DNA of 64,000 nt, from contig NZ_CP121668.1 in the NCBI RefSeq assembly GCF_029714425.1, positions 9,321,501 to 9,385,500 of the forward strand, read 5' to 3'. This DNA comes from Bradyrhizobium sp. CB2312 (GTDB lineage: Bacteria; Pseudomonadota; Alphaproteobacteria; Rhizobiales; Xanthobacteraceae). Below the pieces are notes generated by a model that did not search any database, was not told the DNA's origin, and was given only the letters and a program-made list of their open reading frames with translations. Position numbers and translations under genes: made by a program. Below, one piece after another: positions 54,728-63,603 of this stretch (position 1 is its first letter; each line of letters starts with the position of its first letter).

Positions 54728-56518
54728 TCAGAACGCTTCCGCCGGCAGTTCCATGATGGTGGCGCAGCCGGCCTGGATGCGCGCAAGATTGGCCGCAGTC
54801 TCCGGCAGCATCCGCTCCATGAAGAAGCGGCCGGTGACGAGCTTGGTCGAGAGATAGGGCGTGGCGCCCTGCTCGACAATCTTGGCCTGGGTGACCTTGG
54901 CCATCTTCGCCCACATGTAGCCGAGGGCGACGAAGCCGAAGAGATGCAAATAGTCGGTCGCGGCCGCACCGGCATTGTCCGGCTTCATCATCGCATTCTG
55001 CATCAGCCAGGTGGTGGCCTGCTGGAGATGGCCGAGCGAGGCCGAGAGCGGAGTGATGAACGGCTTCATCGCCTCGTCGCCACCGTTCTCCTTGGCGAAG
55101 GCCATGACCTCGCCGAAGAACGCCATGATGGCACGGCCGCCGTCGCGCGGCAGCTTGCGGCCGACGAGGTCGAGCGCCTGGATGCCGTTGGCGCCTTCAT
55201 AGATCATCGCGATACGCGCATCGCGCACGAACTGCTCCATGCCCTGCTCGGCGATGTAGCCGTGGCCGCCATACATCTGCTGCGCCTGCACCGCGTTGGC
55301 AAAGCCGTAGTCGGTGAGGAAGCCCTTCAGCACCGGCGTCATCAGGCCCATGTGATCGTCGGCGGCCTGGCGGTCCTTCGGGTCTTCGGAGCGGTGGGCG
55401 ACATCGCTCTTCAGCGCGGTCCACATCACGAAGGCGCGCGCGGCCTCGTTGAAGGCGCGGATCGAGAGCAGCGTGCGGCGCACGTCGGGATGCACGATGA
55501 TCGGATCGGCCGGCTTGTCCGCCGCCTTCACGCCGGTGAGCGCGCGGCCCTGGATGCGCTCGCGGGCATAGGCGACGGCGTTCTGATAGGCGACCTCGGA
55601 CTGCGCAAGGCCCTGAACGGCGACGCCGAGGCGAGCCTCGTTCATCATCACGAACATGCCCTGCATGCCCTTGTTCTCTTCGCCGATCAGCCAGCCGGTG
55701 GCGTTGTCGTAGTTCATCACGCAGGTCGAGTTGCCGTGGATGCCCATCTTGTGCTCGATCGAGCCGCAGACGACGCCGTTGCGGGCACCGACTGAGCCAT
55801 CCGGATTCACAAGGAACTTGGGCACCACGAACAGCGACACGCCCTTGATGCCGGCGGGCGCGCCTTCGATGCGGGCCAGCACGAGGTGGATGATGTTGTC
55901 GGCGAGGTCATGCTCGCCGGCCGAGATGAAGATCTTGGTGCCCGTGATCTTGAAACTGCCGTCGGCCTGGCGCACGGCCTTGGTGCGCAGCATGCCGAGA
56001 TCGGTGCCGCAATGCGGCTCGGTCAGGTTCATGGTGCCGGTCCATTCGCCCGCCACCATCTTCGGCACGTAGGTCTGCTTCTGCTCGGGCGTTCCATGCA
56101 CCAGGAGCGCTGCGGTCGCGCCCATGGTGAGGCCGCCATACATCGAGAACGCCATGTTGGCGGAGATCTGGAATTCGTTGACGGCTTGCGAGAGCGTCAC
56201 CGGCAGGCCCTGGCCGCCGAACTCGGTCGGCGCGGAGAGACCAAGCCAGCCGCCTTCGGCGACCTGCTTGAAGGCGTCCTTGAAACCCTTCGGCGTGGTG
56301 ACGCTGCCGTCCTCAGTGCGCTTGCAGCCTTCGAGGTCGCCGACGCGGTTGAGCGGCTGCAGCACCTCTTCGGCGAGCTTGGCGGCCTCGCCCAGGATCG
56401 CTTCACGCACGTCGCTCGACGCATCGGAGAAGCCGGCGAGATTGTCGTAGCGGTCGATCTGGAAGACGTCGTTGAGCAGGAAGTTCACGTCTTCGACGGG
56501 GGCTTTATAGATCGGCAT
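54728..56518 (-). CDS. Acyl-CoA dehydrogenase, large type with C-terminal domain
   Basis: It is the FAD-dependent first enzyme of beta-oxidation. The 596-residue protein is longer than the usual 380-400 because of a DUF-type C-terminal domain, as in FadE5-like and related large ACADs. Motifs include LTEPHCGTDLGMLRTKA, GTKIFISAGEHDLADNIIHLVLAR (in parts), HKMGIHGNSTCVMNYDNA and MYGGHGYIAEQGMEQFVRD. It follows the NTF2-like gene by 39 bases. Confidence 0.94.
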   Translation of the reverse strand: MPIYKAPVEDVNFLLNDVFQIDRYDNLAGFSDASSDVREAILGEAAKLAEEVLQPLNRVGDLEGCKRTEDGSVTTPKGFKDAFKQVAEGGWLGLSAPTEFGGQGLPVTLSQAVNEFQISANMAFSMYGGLTMGATAALLVHGTPEQKQTYVPKMVAGEWTGTMNLTEPHCGTDLGMLRTKAVRQADGSFKITGTKIFISAGEHDLADNIIHLVLARIEGAPAGIKGVSLFVVPKFLVNPDGSVGARNGVVCGSIEHKMGIHGNSTCVMNYDNATGWLIGEENKGMQGMFVMMNEARLGVAVQGLAQSEVAYQNAVAYARERIQGRALTGVKAADKPADPIIVHPDVRRTLLSIRAFNEAARAFVMWTALKSDVAHRSEDPKDRQAADDHMGLMTPVLKGFLTDYGFANAVQAQQMYGGHGYIAEQGMEQFVRDARIAMIYEGANGIQALDLVGRKLPRDGGRAIMAFFGEVMAFAKENGGDEAMKPFITPLSASLGHLQQATTWLMQNAMMKPDNAGAAATDYLHLFGFVALGYMWAKMAKVTQAKIVEQGATPYLSTKLVTGRFFMERMLPETAANLARIQAGCATIMELPAEAF

Positions 56519-56557
56519 TGCGTTCTCCCGGCATGGGGCTTGAAGTGGCGGAATTCT

Positions 56558-56941
56558 CTAGGATTGGGCGGCGAGTTGCTCCGCCATCAGGCGGTGCAGC
56601 ATGTTGATCGCCTTGAGCGGACGCACCATCACCTTGAAATGGGTGATGCGTCCCTCGGCATCGAAGGTGATGATGTCGACACCGTTGATCTCGATGCCGT
56701 CGATGATGGTCTTGAATTCGAGCACGGCGCCGCTCTCGCTCTTCCACTCGCCGACATAGGTGAAGCCGGGACCGCCGAGCACCTTCTCGGCGCTTGCGAG
56801 ATATTTGAAGGTGATGTCGCGGCCGCGCTGGGGCGAATGCACGACGGGGCTTTCGAACACGGCGTCAGGATGCAGCAGGTCCCAGAGCGCGGTGCGGTCA
56901 TGGGACTTCATGAAGGCGTACCAGGAATCGAGGCCGGTCAT
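56558..56941 (-). CDS. NTF2-like/SnoaL-fold protein in beta-oxidation operon
   Basis: The 127-residue protein has the SnoaL pattern: DSWYAFMKSHDRTALWDLLHPDAVFESPV (in parts), FTYVGEWKSESGAVLEF and GIEINGVDIITFDAEGRI. It may be a small hydratase, isomerase or binding protein linked to acyl-CoA substrates, but no catalytic residues are diagnostic. It is the first gene of the operon that diverges from the PadR gene. The operator region lies directly upstream. Confidence 0.82.
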   Translation of the reverse strand: MTGLDSWYAFMKSHDRTALWDLLHPDAVFESPVVHSPQRGRDITFKYLASAEKVLGGPGFTYVGEWKSESGAVLEFKTIIDGIEINGVDIITFDAEGRITHFKVMVRPLKAINMLHRLMAEQLAAQS

Positions 56942-57068
56942 GGTCAGGATGCCTCCCTAGATAAAAGCCTTGGCAAAAAACTCGAAAACAACCCCATGCA
57001 CAGTAGCAAGGAGGTTGATTCCGCTGGGTTATCCGGTCGGGTCTTGAGCCCCGCCCTGGATTGCCTCA

Positions 57069-57102
57069 TATGCACATTGACGCATATGCACCAATACGCA
57101 TA
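57069..57102. promoter_or_regulatory. Two tandem PadR-geometry operators
   Basis: TATGC-N8-GCATA occurs at 57069-57086 and again at 57085-57102, sharing two bases. PadR-family sites classically have 4-5 base arms separated by 8 bases (ATGT-N8-ACAT in Bacillus PadR). The pair sits between the divergent beta-oxidation operon and the PadR gene, about 45 bases before the PadR start, where it could repress both. Confidence 0.7.
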
Positions 57103-57145
57103 AAGTCAAGTCAATTGGTCGGGACCGCAAGAAGGAGCTGGTGCC

Positions 57146-57736
57146 ATGGCGCTGGGCGACGCAATCCTCGCATGCCTGACGGAACGTCCGATGACGGGCT
57201 ACGAGCTCGCCAAGACGTTCGATTCCTCGATCGGCTTCTTCTGGAAGGCCGACCACCAGCAGATCTACCGCGAACTCTCCAAGCTGCGCGACCGCGGCTA
57301 CATTCAGGGCCGCGAGGTCGTGCAGTCAGGCAAACCCAACAAGCTCATCTATACGCTCACTCCGGAGGGCCGAACAGCGCTGCGGCACTGGGCCGCGCGG
57401 CCGAGCACGCCGCCCTCGATCAAGGACGACCTCCTGGTGCGGCTGCATGCGCTCGACAGCATCGACATCGAGCCCATGCGCACCGATTTGATGGACCGGC
57501 TGGAGCACCACCGCGACCGTCATGCCAATTACGAGCGCATCCTCAAGAAGCGCTTTCCGGACGGCACGGCGGAGGGTGTGCTCGACCTCGGCAATCTGCT
57601 GCTGCTCCGCCTCGGCGCCCGCCACGAGCAGATGGTGGCCGATTTCTGCGAGGAGGCGCTGGAGGCGCTGTCGGCGATGAGCAGCAAGGGCACGGTGGTG
57701 CCGCTGGAGGACGGCAAGCGCGAGGGCAAGGGCTAG
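57146..57736 (+). CDS. PadR family transcriptional regulator
   Basis: The 196-residue protein has the PadR N-terminal winged helix (ALGDAILACLTERPMTGYELAKTFD, FFWKADHQQIYRELSKLRDRGYI, SGKPNKLIYTLTPEGRTAL, each in parts) and a helical C-terminal dimer domain of about 90 residues (Vir_act_alpha_C type). GAAGGAG lies upstream of the ATG. It should bind the tandem dyads just upstream and probably represses the divergent fatty-acid operon and itself. The inducer could be an acyl-CoA or aromatic acid; unknown. Confidence 0.93.
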   Translation: MALGDAILACLTERPMTGYELAKTFDSSIGFFWKADHQQIYRELSKLRDRGYIQGREVVQSGKPNKLIYTLTPEGRTALRHWAARPSTPPSIKDDLLVRLHALDSIDIEPMRTDLMDRLEHHRDRHANYERILKKRFPDGTAEGVLDLGNLLLLRLGARHEQMVADFCEEALEALSAMSSKGTVVPLEDGKREGKG

Positions 57737-57747
57737 CGAGTGCGCGG

Positions 57748-58506
57748 CTAGAACTTGGTGACGACGGGCCTATCCCAGTTGAAGCGGACGTTCACGCCGG
57801 CGCGGACGATGTCGTCGGTCAACCGGACATCGCGGGTGCTGACGGTGAGTGCACCAGTCGGGACGGCCGGGTCGACATATCGCTTGCTGCCGAAATCGGC
57901 GTGAACGTATTCGAGCTTGAAGCTCACCGCGCCCCAGCTATCGGTCCACGCCGCCCATTCGCCGCCGAGACCAGCCGCGAGGCCGGTGCGGGTCTTGGAG
58001 TCCGTAACCTGCCCCGCCGGATTGGATACGGTGACCTCCGTGCCGGCGAAGGCAATGCCGGCTGTGCCATAGATCAGGAACTGATCGATCGCATAGCCGA
58101 TGCGGCCGCGAAACATGTCGATCCAGCGCTCCCGCGTGCTGCTCAAGGCTGCGCGATTGAAGGGCGGCAGGTCCTGCGCGGAGCCGTGCGTGTTGGTCCA
58201 TGAGGCGTCGTTCTCGAATCCGAGCACCGTCTTCTCGATCTGGAAATCGCAGCCGAAAGCCCCGCCCGCGACCCCGCCGGTGAGATTGAAGGTGCCTGTG
58301 AGCGTGGGACCGACGGCATCGCCGGCGCGCGCGACGTGCTCGCTCTTGCCCCAGGAGCCGCCCCCCTGAACGCCGACATAGCAGCCGGTCCAGTTGAACG
58401 GCGCAGGCGCGGGCGCCTTGACCGCGGGCTTTGCCGCTGGGGCATCGGCGGCAAAAGAGGGCGATACCAGTCCGGCCGCCATCGCGGCCACGAGCAACCA
58501 TTTCAT
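57748..58506 (-). CDS. Outer-membrane beta-barrel protein (Omp25/Omp31-like), second
   Basis: The 252-residue protein has a signal peptide (cleavage near FAA-DAP), a Pro/Ala/Lys linker, NWTGCYVGVQGGGSWG at the start of the barrel, and repeated strands ending VRAGVNVRFNWDRPVVTKF with the terminal aromatic. It belongs to the same family as the protein at 2797, but has two Cys (GCYVG and FGCDF) that the other lacks. It converges on the PadR gene with 11 bases between the stops. Confidence 0.87.
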   Translation of the reverse strand: MKWLLVAAMAAGLVSPSFAADAPAAKPAVKAPAPAPFNWTGCYVGVQGGGSWGKSEHVARAGDAVGPTLTGTFNLTGGVAGGAFGCDFQIEKTVLGFENDASWTNTHGSAQDLPPFNRAALSSTRERWIDMFRGRIGYAIDQFLIYGTAGIAFAGTEVTVSNPAGQVTDSKTRTGLAAGLGGEWAAWTDSWGAVSFKLEYVHADFGSKRYVDPAVPTGALTVSTRDVRLTDDIVRAGVNVRFNWDRPVVTKF

Positions 58507-58618
58507 GTCGGCAACAATCCGCTCAGGCGGAGCGCAGAACGCGGCGCTCTCTATCCCTGAGACGGGCCGGTCATGCCGGCGGCGAAATTTTTTCGGGAAT
58601 ATGCGCCGCGCGCTCGAC

Positions 58619-58720
58619 CGTCATCGCCCGCGAAAGCGGGCGATCCAGTACGCCGCGGCGTCTCGTTTACGGCCGCACTGCCTCGGAGTACTGGATGCCC
58701 CGCCTTCGCGGAGCATGACA
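58619..58720. repeat. CCAGTA hairpin repeat, copy 2 (uninterrupted)
   Basis: ATCGCCCGC, loop GAAA, GCGGGCGAT, then CCAGTACGCCG, then GGAGTACTGGATGCCCCGCC and GCGGAGCATGACAC. This is the uninterrupted layout of the element that the insertion sequence split at 26292-27665. A third, diverged copy is at 62380-62495. Confidence 0.85.
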
Positions 58721-58804
58721 CCGGTTATGGAACGACTTGCGGCGGCCGCAGGACTCGGCCCCCTGCTCCCCCCGCCCAACTTTAAGACACCGGCGCCGCA
58801 TTCC

Positions 58805-58819
58805 TTAACCCGTTATTTA
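58805..58819. promoter_or_regulatory. Near-consensus CtrA box TTAA-N7-TTTAC
   Basis: TTAA (58805-58808) and TTTA (58816-58819, then C) are seven bases apart. The CtrA full site is TTAA-N7-TTAAC, so there is one mismatch. It lies about 130 bases before the PodJ-like gene, whose Caulobacter counterpart is cell-cycle controlled. Confidence 0.35.
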
Positions 58820-58947
58820 CCGTAACAGGAAAAAGTCGGTTTTCGAGGCAGACGACCCGCGCCAAATCCGATTGTCTTTGCAACCGGCACGCGAGGGAAG
58901 GCTGGAGGCGCCGGGGTGGGGCGCTGAAGTCGGAACCGGACAGAGTC

Positions 58948-61900
58948 ATGAATTCGCGCGTATCGTGGAGTGTTGACGGCATCGATCCATCCGTCAGGGA
59001 GCGGGCCGAAGCTGCTGCGCGGCGCGCCGGCATGTCACTCAACGATTGGCTGAACTCCACGCTCGGCGAGACTGCCCCGCCGAGCTTTCGCGCGCCTTAC
59101 GATCAGCGCCAGCAACAGCAACAGATCCCAAGCCAGGAGAGCCGCGAAGTCGCGGACATTCACCAGCGGCTCGATGCGATCACCCAGCAGATCGAACGGA
59201 TCTCGAAACCGGCGCCGCGCCAAGACTCTTCTCGTGAAAGAGACGTCTCGCGCGAGCAGGGCGTCGCGCGGCAGCTCAACGACGCGATCTCGCGGCTCGA
59301 TGCGCGGCTGTCGCAAATTTCCCGACCACAGCCTCAAGCGCAGGCGCCGCGGCCCGCGCCGTCACCGGTCGAGACGCGCCAGCGCCAGGCTGATGCAGTC
59401 GAGCGCGCGGCCGCCCAGGTCTATCGCAACTCACCCCCCCTGAGCCCCGCCTCGTTCGACGTCGCGGTCGCCGAGATCACCGCGCGCCAGAGCGAGCTCG
59501 ACGGCTTTACGCCGAGGCAGATGCCGCCGCGCGCCGCGCCCTCGATTGCACCCGCAGCACATTACGCGCCGCCCGCGCCCGCCTATGCTCCGCCGCCGCC
59601 GCAGCAGCAGCCGGGGCCGGATTTCTCGGCGCTCGAACGCCATCTGCTGAAAATCACAAGCCAGATCGAATCGCTGCAACGCCCTGACAATACCGAGCAG
59701 GCCATCTCCGCCTTCCGCGGCGAGCTGGCCGAGATCCGTCAGGCCATCACCGAGGCGATGCCGCGCCGCGCGATCGAATCGATCGAGAACGAGATCCGCT
59801 CGCTGCACCGTCGCATCGACGAGACCCGCTCCAACGGCACCGACGGCCAGGTGCTGTCGGGCATCGAGCGCGCGCTGTCCGACATCAAGCAGGTGCTGCG
59901 CACGCTGACGCCGGCCGAGCAGCTCACCGGCTATGACGAGGCGATCCGCAATCTCGGCGCCAAGCTCGATCTGATCCTGCGCGCCAATGACGATCCCTCG
60001 ACGGTGCGCCAGCTCGAGGAGGCGATCTCGGCGCTCCGCGCCATCGTCTCCAACGTCGCCTCCAACGAAGCGCTGGCGCGGCTCTCCGAAGACGTGCACT
60101 TGCTCTCGTCCAAGGTCGACCAGATCACCCGCTCGTCCGGCCACGGCGACAGCTTCGCGGTGCTCGAGCAGCGCATCGCCGCCCTCACCGCCGCGCTGGA
60201 AACGCGCGAGCGGCCACAGCCGTCCGAGAGCACCGAGCATCTGGAAGCCGCGATCCGCGCATTGTCGGACCGCTTCGACCGCATGCAGGTCGGCAATGAT
60301 TCCGCCTCGACCTTCGCGCATCTCGAACAGCGGGTCTCGTATCTCCTCGAGCGGATCGAGGCCACCGCCGATCCGCGCAACAGCAATCTAAGCCGCGTCG
60401 AGGACGGACTGCACGACATCCTCAGGCACCTCGAGCGGCAGCAGGCGACCTATTCCGCACTCGCCGAGAGCCGCAATTCGGCACCGCCGGTGGATTCCGG
60501 CGTGGTCGATCTCGTCAAGCGCGAGCTCTCCGACATCCGCTTCAGCCAGGCCGAGACCAACCGCAGCACGCAGGACTCGCTCGAAGCCGTCCACAGCGCG
60601 CTCGGCCACGTCGTCGATCGCCTCTCGATGATCGAGGGCGATCTGCGCGCGGTGCGCTCGGCGCCCGCGCCGCAGCCGATGCCCATGGCGATGCCGATGG
60701 CCGCGCCCATGGAGCCCGCGCCGATGGCGCGCGAGCCGTGGCCGCAAGTGCAGCAGCAGCCGAAATACGATCCGAAGCCCGAGCTGCCGAATCCGGCCGC
60801 CGCGCAGCACCCGCCGCACTCCGCCTTCGTCGCCGCGCCGCGCGAATTCCACGCCGCTGCCCCCGCCGCGCCGCCGCCGGTGCCGGCTGCCCCACCCGTT
60901 CCGCCTCGCGCGATCAGCGAGATCCTGGAGCCGCACACGGCGCCCGCGCGCGCCGCGATTGCACCGGAATTGCCGCCGGATCATCCGCTCGAGCCGGGCA
61001 CGCGGCCGGGCGGCCGTGCCGCCACGCCCTCGGAGCGCATCGCCGCCTCCGAGAGCGCGATCAGCGAAATTCCCGCCGCGCCGAAGGAGCCGGTGTCGTC
61101 GTCGAGCTTCATTGCAGCCGCACGCCGCGCAGCCCAGGCCGCAGCGGCGCAGCCGCCCGAGAAGCCCGGACGCGCCGCCAAGGCCGCAGCCCGCGCCAAG
61201 GACAAGGGCCAGGAAGGCGGCTCGACCATCACCTCGAAGATTCGCTCACTGCTGGTCGGCGCGAGCGTGGTCGTGATCGTGCTCGGCACCTTCAAGATGG
61301 CGATGAACCTGCTCGAAAGCGGCGGCTCGGCGCCGGCGCCGCAGGCGATGGAGACTTCGTCGCCCGTACCCGCGCCGCAGCCGGCACCGCCGCCGGTCGA
61401 GACCAAGCCTGCCGCGCCCGAGCAGATCACGCCTTCGATGACCTCGCCGACGCCGATCGGCCGGCAGTCGCAAAACAATGCCACGCCTGCGCCCATGAAT
61501 AATTCCGGCGGCACGGCTTCGGTCGAAATCCCGCCTGCGCCCGCAGTGCCGCCTCCGCCGGCGGCGTCGAGCGATGTGACCGGCGCACTGTCCGGCACGA
61601 GCCGCACGAAGCTCGGAACGATCCAGGTGCCGCCGAGCGAGAGGCTGCCGGACGGTATCGGCGGTCCGGGCTTGCGCTCCGCCGCGATGAAGGGCGATGC
61701 GACCGCGGCCTACGAGATCGGCCTGCGCTTTGCGGAAGGCAAGGGTGTCGCCACGAATTACGACGAAGCCGCCAAATGGTACGACCGCGCGGCGCAGGCC
61801 GGCGTGGTGCCCGCGACCTTCCGCCTCGGCACGCTCTATGAGAAGGGCCTCGGCGTGAAGAAGGACGCCGACATCGCCCGCCGCTACTACACGCAGGCCG

Positions 61901-62352
61901 CCGAGCGCGGCAACGCCAAGGCGATGCACAATCTCGCGGTGCTCGATGCCGACGGCGGCGGACGCGGCGCCAATTACAAGAGCGCGGCGCAGTGGTTCCG
62001 GAAAGCGGCCGATCGCGGCGTCGCTGACAGCCAGTTCAACCTCGGCATCCTCTATGCCCGCGGCATCGGCGTGGAGCAGAACCTCGCCGAGTCCTACAAA
62101 TGGTTCAGCCTCGCGGCCGCCCAGGGCGACGCGGATGCCGCCGGCAAGCGCGACGATGTGGCCAAGCGCCTCGACCCGCAATCGCTCGCCGCCGCCAAGC
62201 TCGCGATCCAGACTTTTAGCGCCGAGCCGCAGCCCGACGACGCCGTCAACGTTCCGGCCCCGAACGGCGGCTGGGACAGCGCGCCGCAGGCCAGCGCCAA
62301 GCCCGCGCCGAAGCAGGTTGCGACGAAGCGTTCGGCCTCTGCTGCGCATTGA
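58948..62352 (+). CDS. PodJ-like polar localisation protein with Sel1 repeats
   Basis: The 1134-residue single-pass protein starts with a ribbon-helix-helix-like segment (SVRERAEAAARRAGMSLNDWLNSTL). Long coiled coils follow (residues about 55-500), then a Pro/Ala/Met-rich linker (about 570-720), a membrane helix (LLVGASVVVIVLGTFKMAMNL, about 765-785), and another Pro-rich stretch. It ends in Sel1 repeats in the periplasm (about 910-1080, e.g. AAYEIGLRFAEGKGV and DSQFNLGILYARGIG). This is the PodJ plan: cytoplasmic coils, one helix, periplasmic Sel1. It probably organises a cell pole. No peptidoglycan-binding domain is evident at its C-terminus. Confidence 0.85.
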   Translation: MNSRVSWSVDGIDPSVRERAEAAARRAGMSLNDWLNSTLGETAPPSFRAPYDQRQQQQQIPSQESREVADIHQRLDAITQQIERISKPAPRQDSSRERDVSREQGVARQLNDAISRLDARLSQISRPQPQAQAPRPAPSPVETRQRQADAVERAAAQVYRNSPPLSPASFDVAVAEITARQSELDGFTPRQMPPRAAPSIAPAAHYAPPAPAYAPPPPQQQPGPDFSALERHLLKITSQIESLQRPDNTEQAISAFRGELAEIRQAITEAMPRRAIESIENEIRSLHRRIDETRSNGTDGQVLSGIERALSDIKQVLRTLTPAEQLTGYDEAIRNLGAKLDLILRANDDPSTVRQLEEAISALRAIVSNVASNEALARLSEDVHLLSSKVDQITRSSGHGDSFAVLEQRIAALTAALETRERPQPSESTEHLEAAIRALSDRFDRMQVGNDSASTFAHLEQRVSYLLERIEATADPRNSNLSRVEDGLHDILRHLERQQATYSALAESRNSAPPVDSGVVDLVKRELSDIRFSQAETNRSTQDSLEAVHSALGHVVDRLSMIEGDLRAVRSAPAPQPMPMAMPMAAPMEPAPMAREPWPQVQQQPKYDPKPELPNPAAAQHPPHSAFVAAPREFHAAAPAAPPPVPAAPPVPPRAISEILEPHTAPARAAIAPELPPDHPLEPGTRPGGRAATPSERIAASESAISEIPAAPKEPVSSSSFIAAARRAAQAAAAQPPEKPGRAAKAAARAKDKGQEGGSTITSKIRSLLVGASVVVIVLGTFKMAMNLLESGGSAPAPQAMETSSPVPAPQPAPPPVETKPAAPEQITPSMTSPTPIGRQSQNNATPAPMNNSGGTASVEIPPAPAVPPPPAASSDVTGALSGTSRTKLGTIQVPPSERLPDGIGGPGLRSAAMKGDATAAYEIGLRFAEGKGVATNYDEAAKWYDRAAQAGVVPATFRLGTLYEKGLGVKKDADIARRYYTQAAERGNAKAMHNLAVLDADGGGRGANYKSAAQWFRKAADRGVADSQFNLGILYARGIGVEQNLAESYKWFSLAAAQGDADAAGKRDDVAKRLDPQSLAAAKLAIQTFSAEPQPDDAVNVPAPNGGWDSAPQASAKPAPKQVATKRSASAAH

Positions 62353-62685
62353 TCGGTTTGGTACGAACTCTCTCCTCTTGTCGTCGCCCGGCTTGACCGG
62401 GCGACCCAGTATTCCAGAGGCCGGCGTTAAGGCGTTGGCTCTCACAACAAGGGGGCGCGGCGTACTGGATGCCCCGGTCAAGCCGGGGCATGACAGCGGA
62501 GAAATTGGTGAAATCCCTGGCTCGCAGTGAAACGGTCATCGGATTCAGCTTAGCCCATTCACCACGCCCCAAATTCCCGGTCCCGCCCGCCGCCAAATTC
62601 CGCTATTGAGGGACGCGGCAATCGTCACGACCTTCCGGCGAGTAGTCCGCGAACTCGATCCGTCTCGCCGGAGCGTGGTCCTACG
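62353..62685. other. Intergenic region upstream of tauE-like gene
   Basis: No gene is seen. It holds the CCAGTA hairpin repeat copy 3 at 62380-62495. The remaining 190 bases have no strong promoter or terminator that I recognise. Confidence 0.45.
62380..62495. repeat. CCAGTA hairpin repeat, copy 3 (diverged)
   Basis: GTCGCCCGG, loop CTTGA, CCGGGCGAC, then CCAGTATTCC, a variable middle, then CGTACTGGATGCCCCGG and CCGGGGCATGACAG. The outer hairpin and the CCAGTA/TACTGGATGCCCC core match copies 1 and 2; the middle differs. Confidence 0.8.
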
Positions 62686-63603
62686 ATGCAGCTCTATCTC
62701 CCGATCGCCGATCTGCCGGTCAACGTCTTCCTGGTGTTGGCGATGGGCGCCGCGGTCGGCTTCGTCTCGGGCATGTTCGGCATCGGCGGCGGCTTTCTCA
62801 TGACGCCGCTTCTGATCTTCATCGGCATTACACCGGCGGTGGCCGTCGCTTCGGTCGCGAGCCACATCGCGGCCTCGTCCTTTTCCGGCGCGCTCTCCTA
62901 CTGGAGGCGGCGCGCGATCGATCCGGCGCTGGCGAGCGTGCTGTTATGCGGCGGCGTCACCGGCACGGCGCTCGGCGTGTGGACATTTACGCAGCTCCGC
63001 GCGCTCGGCCAACTCGATCTGATGATTGCGCTCTCTTACGTCGTGCTGCTCACCACGGTCGGCAGCCTGATGTTCTCCGAAGGCCTGCGCGCCCTGATGC
63101 GGACGCGGAGCGGGGCGGTGCCGCCGCGACGCACGCATAACTGGATCCACGGCCTGCCGCTGAAGATGCGGTTCAAGCGCTCGAAGATCTACCTCTCGGT
63201 GATCCCCGTGGCGATCGTCGGGATCGTGATCGGCTTCATCGGCGCCATCATGGGCATCGGTGGCGGCTTCATCCTGGTGCCGATCATGATCTATCTTTTG
63301 AGGGTGCCGACCTCGACGGTGATCGGGACCTCGATGGTCCTCACCCTCGTCACCATGCTGTTCGCCACCATGCTGCATGCGGTGACCAATCATCTGGTCG
63401 ACGCCGTGCTGGCGCTGATCCTGATGGTCGGCGGCGTCACCGGCGCGCAGTTCGGTGCCCGTGCCGGCCAGAAGATCCGGGGCGAGCAGCTGCGGCTGCT
63501 GCTGGGCCTCCTGATCCTTTCGGTAGGCGTGCGCTTTGCGATCGAGCTTGTGATCCGGCCCGAGGACCTCTTCACCATCCGCGAGCTCGGGGTGACCGGA
63601 TGA
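62686..63603 (+). CDS. TauE/SafE family sulfite/anion exporter
   Basis: The 305-residue protein has seven or eight membrane helices in two related halves, each opening with a glycine motif: GMFGIGGGFLMTPLL near residue 35 and GIGGGFILVPIMI near 200. TauE/SafE permeases export sulfite, sulfoacetate or similar anions. The stop overlaps the next gene (ATGA). The pairing with a TIGR02186 protein is typical for Rhizobiales and suggests a common role in sulfur-compound or anion handling. Confidence 0.92.
   Translation: MQLYLPIADLPVNVFLVLAMGAAVGFVSGMFGIGGGFLMTPLLIFIGITPAVAVASVASHIAASSFSGALSYWRRRAIDPALASVLLCGGVTGTALGVWTFTQLRALGQLDLMIALSYVVLLTTVGSLMFSEGLRALMRTRSGAVPPRRTHNWIHGLPLKMRFKRSKIYLSVIPVAIVGIVIGFIGAIMGIGGGFILVPIMIYLLRVPTSTVIGTSMVLTLVTMLFATMLHAVTNHLVDAVLALILMVGGVTGAQFGARAGQKIRGEQLRLLLGLLILSVGVRFAIELVIRPEDLFTIRELGVTG

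Larger units (their letters stand above)
58507..58947. other. Intergenic region upstream of the PodJ-like gene
   Basis: No gene is seen. It holds the CCAGTA hairpin repeat at 58619-58720 and a near-CtrA box at 58805-58819. Downstream of the box it has no evident ribosome-binding site until AGAGTC before the gene. Confidence 0.5.
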
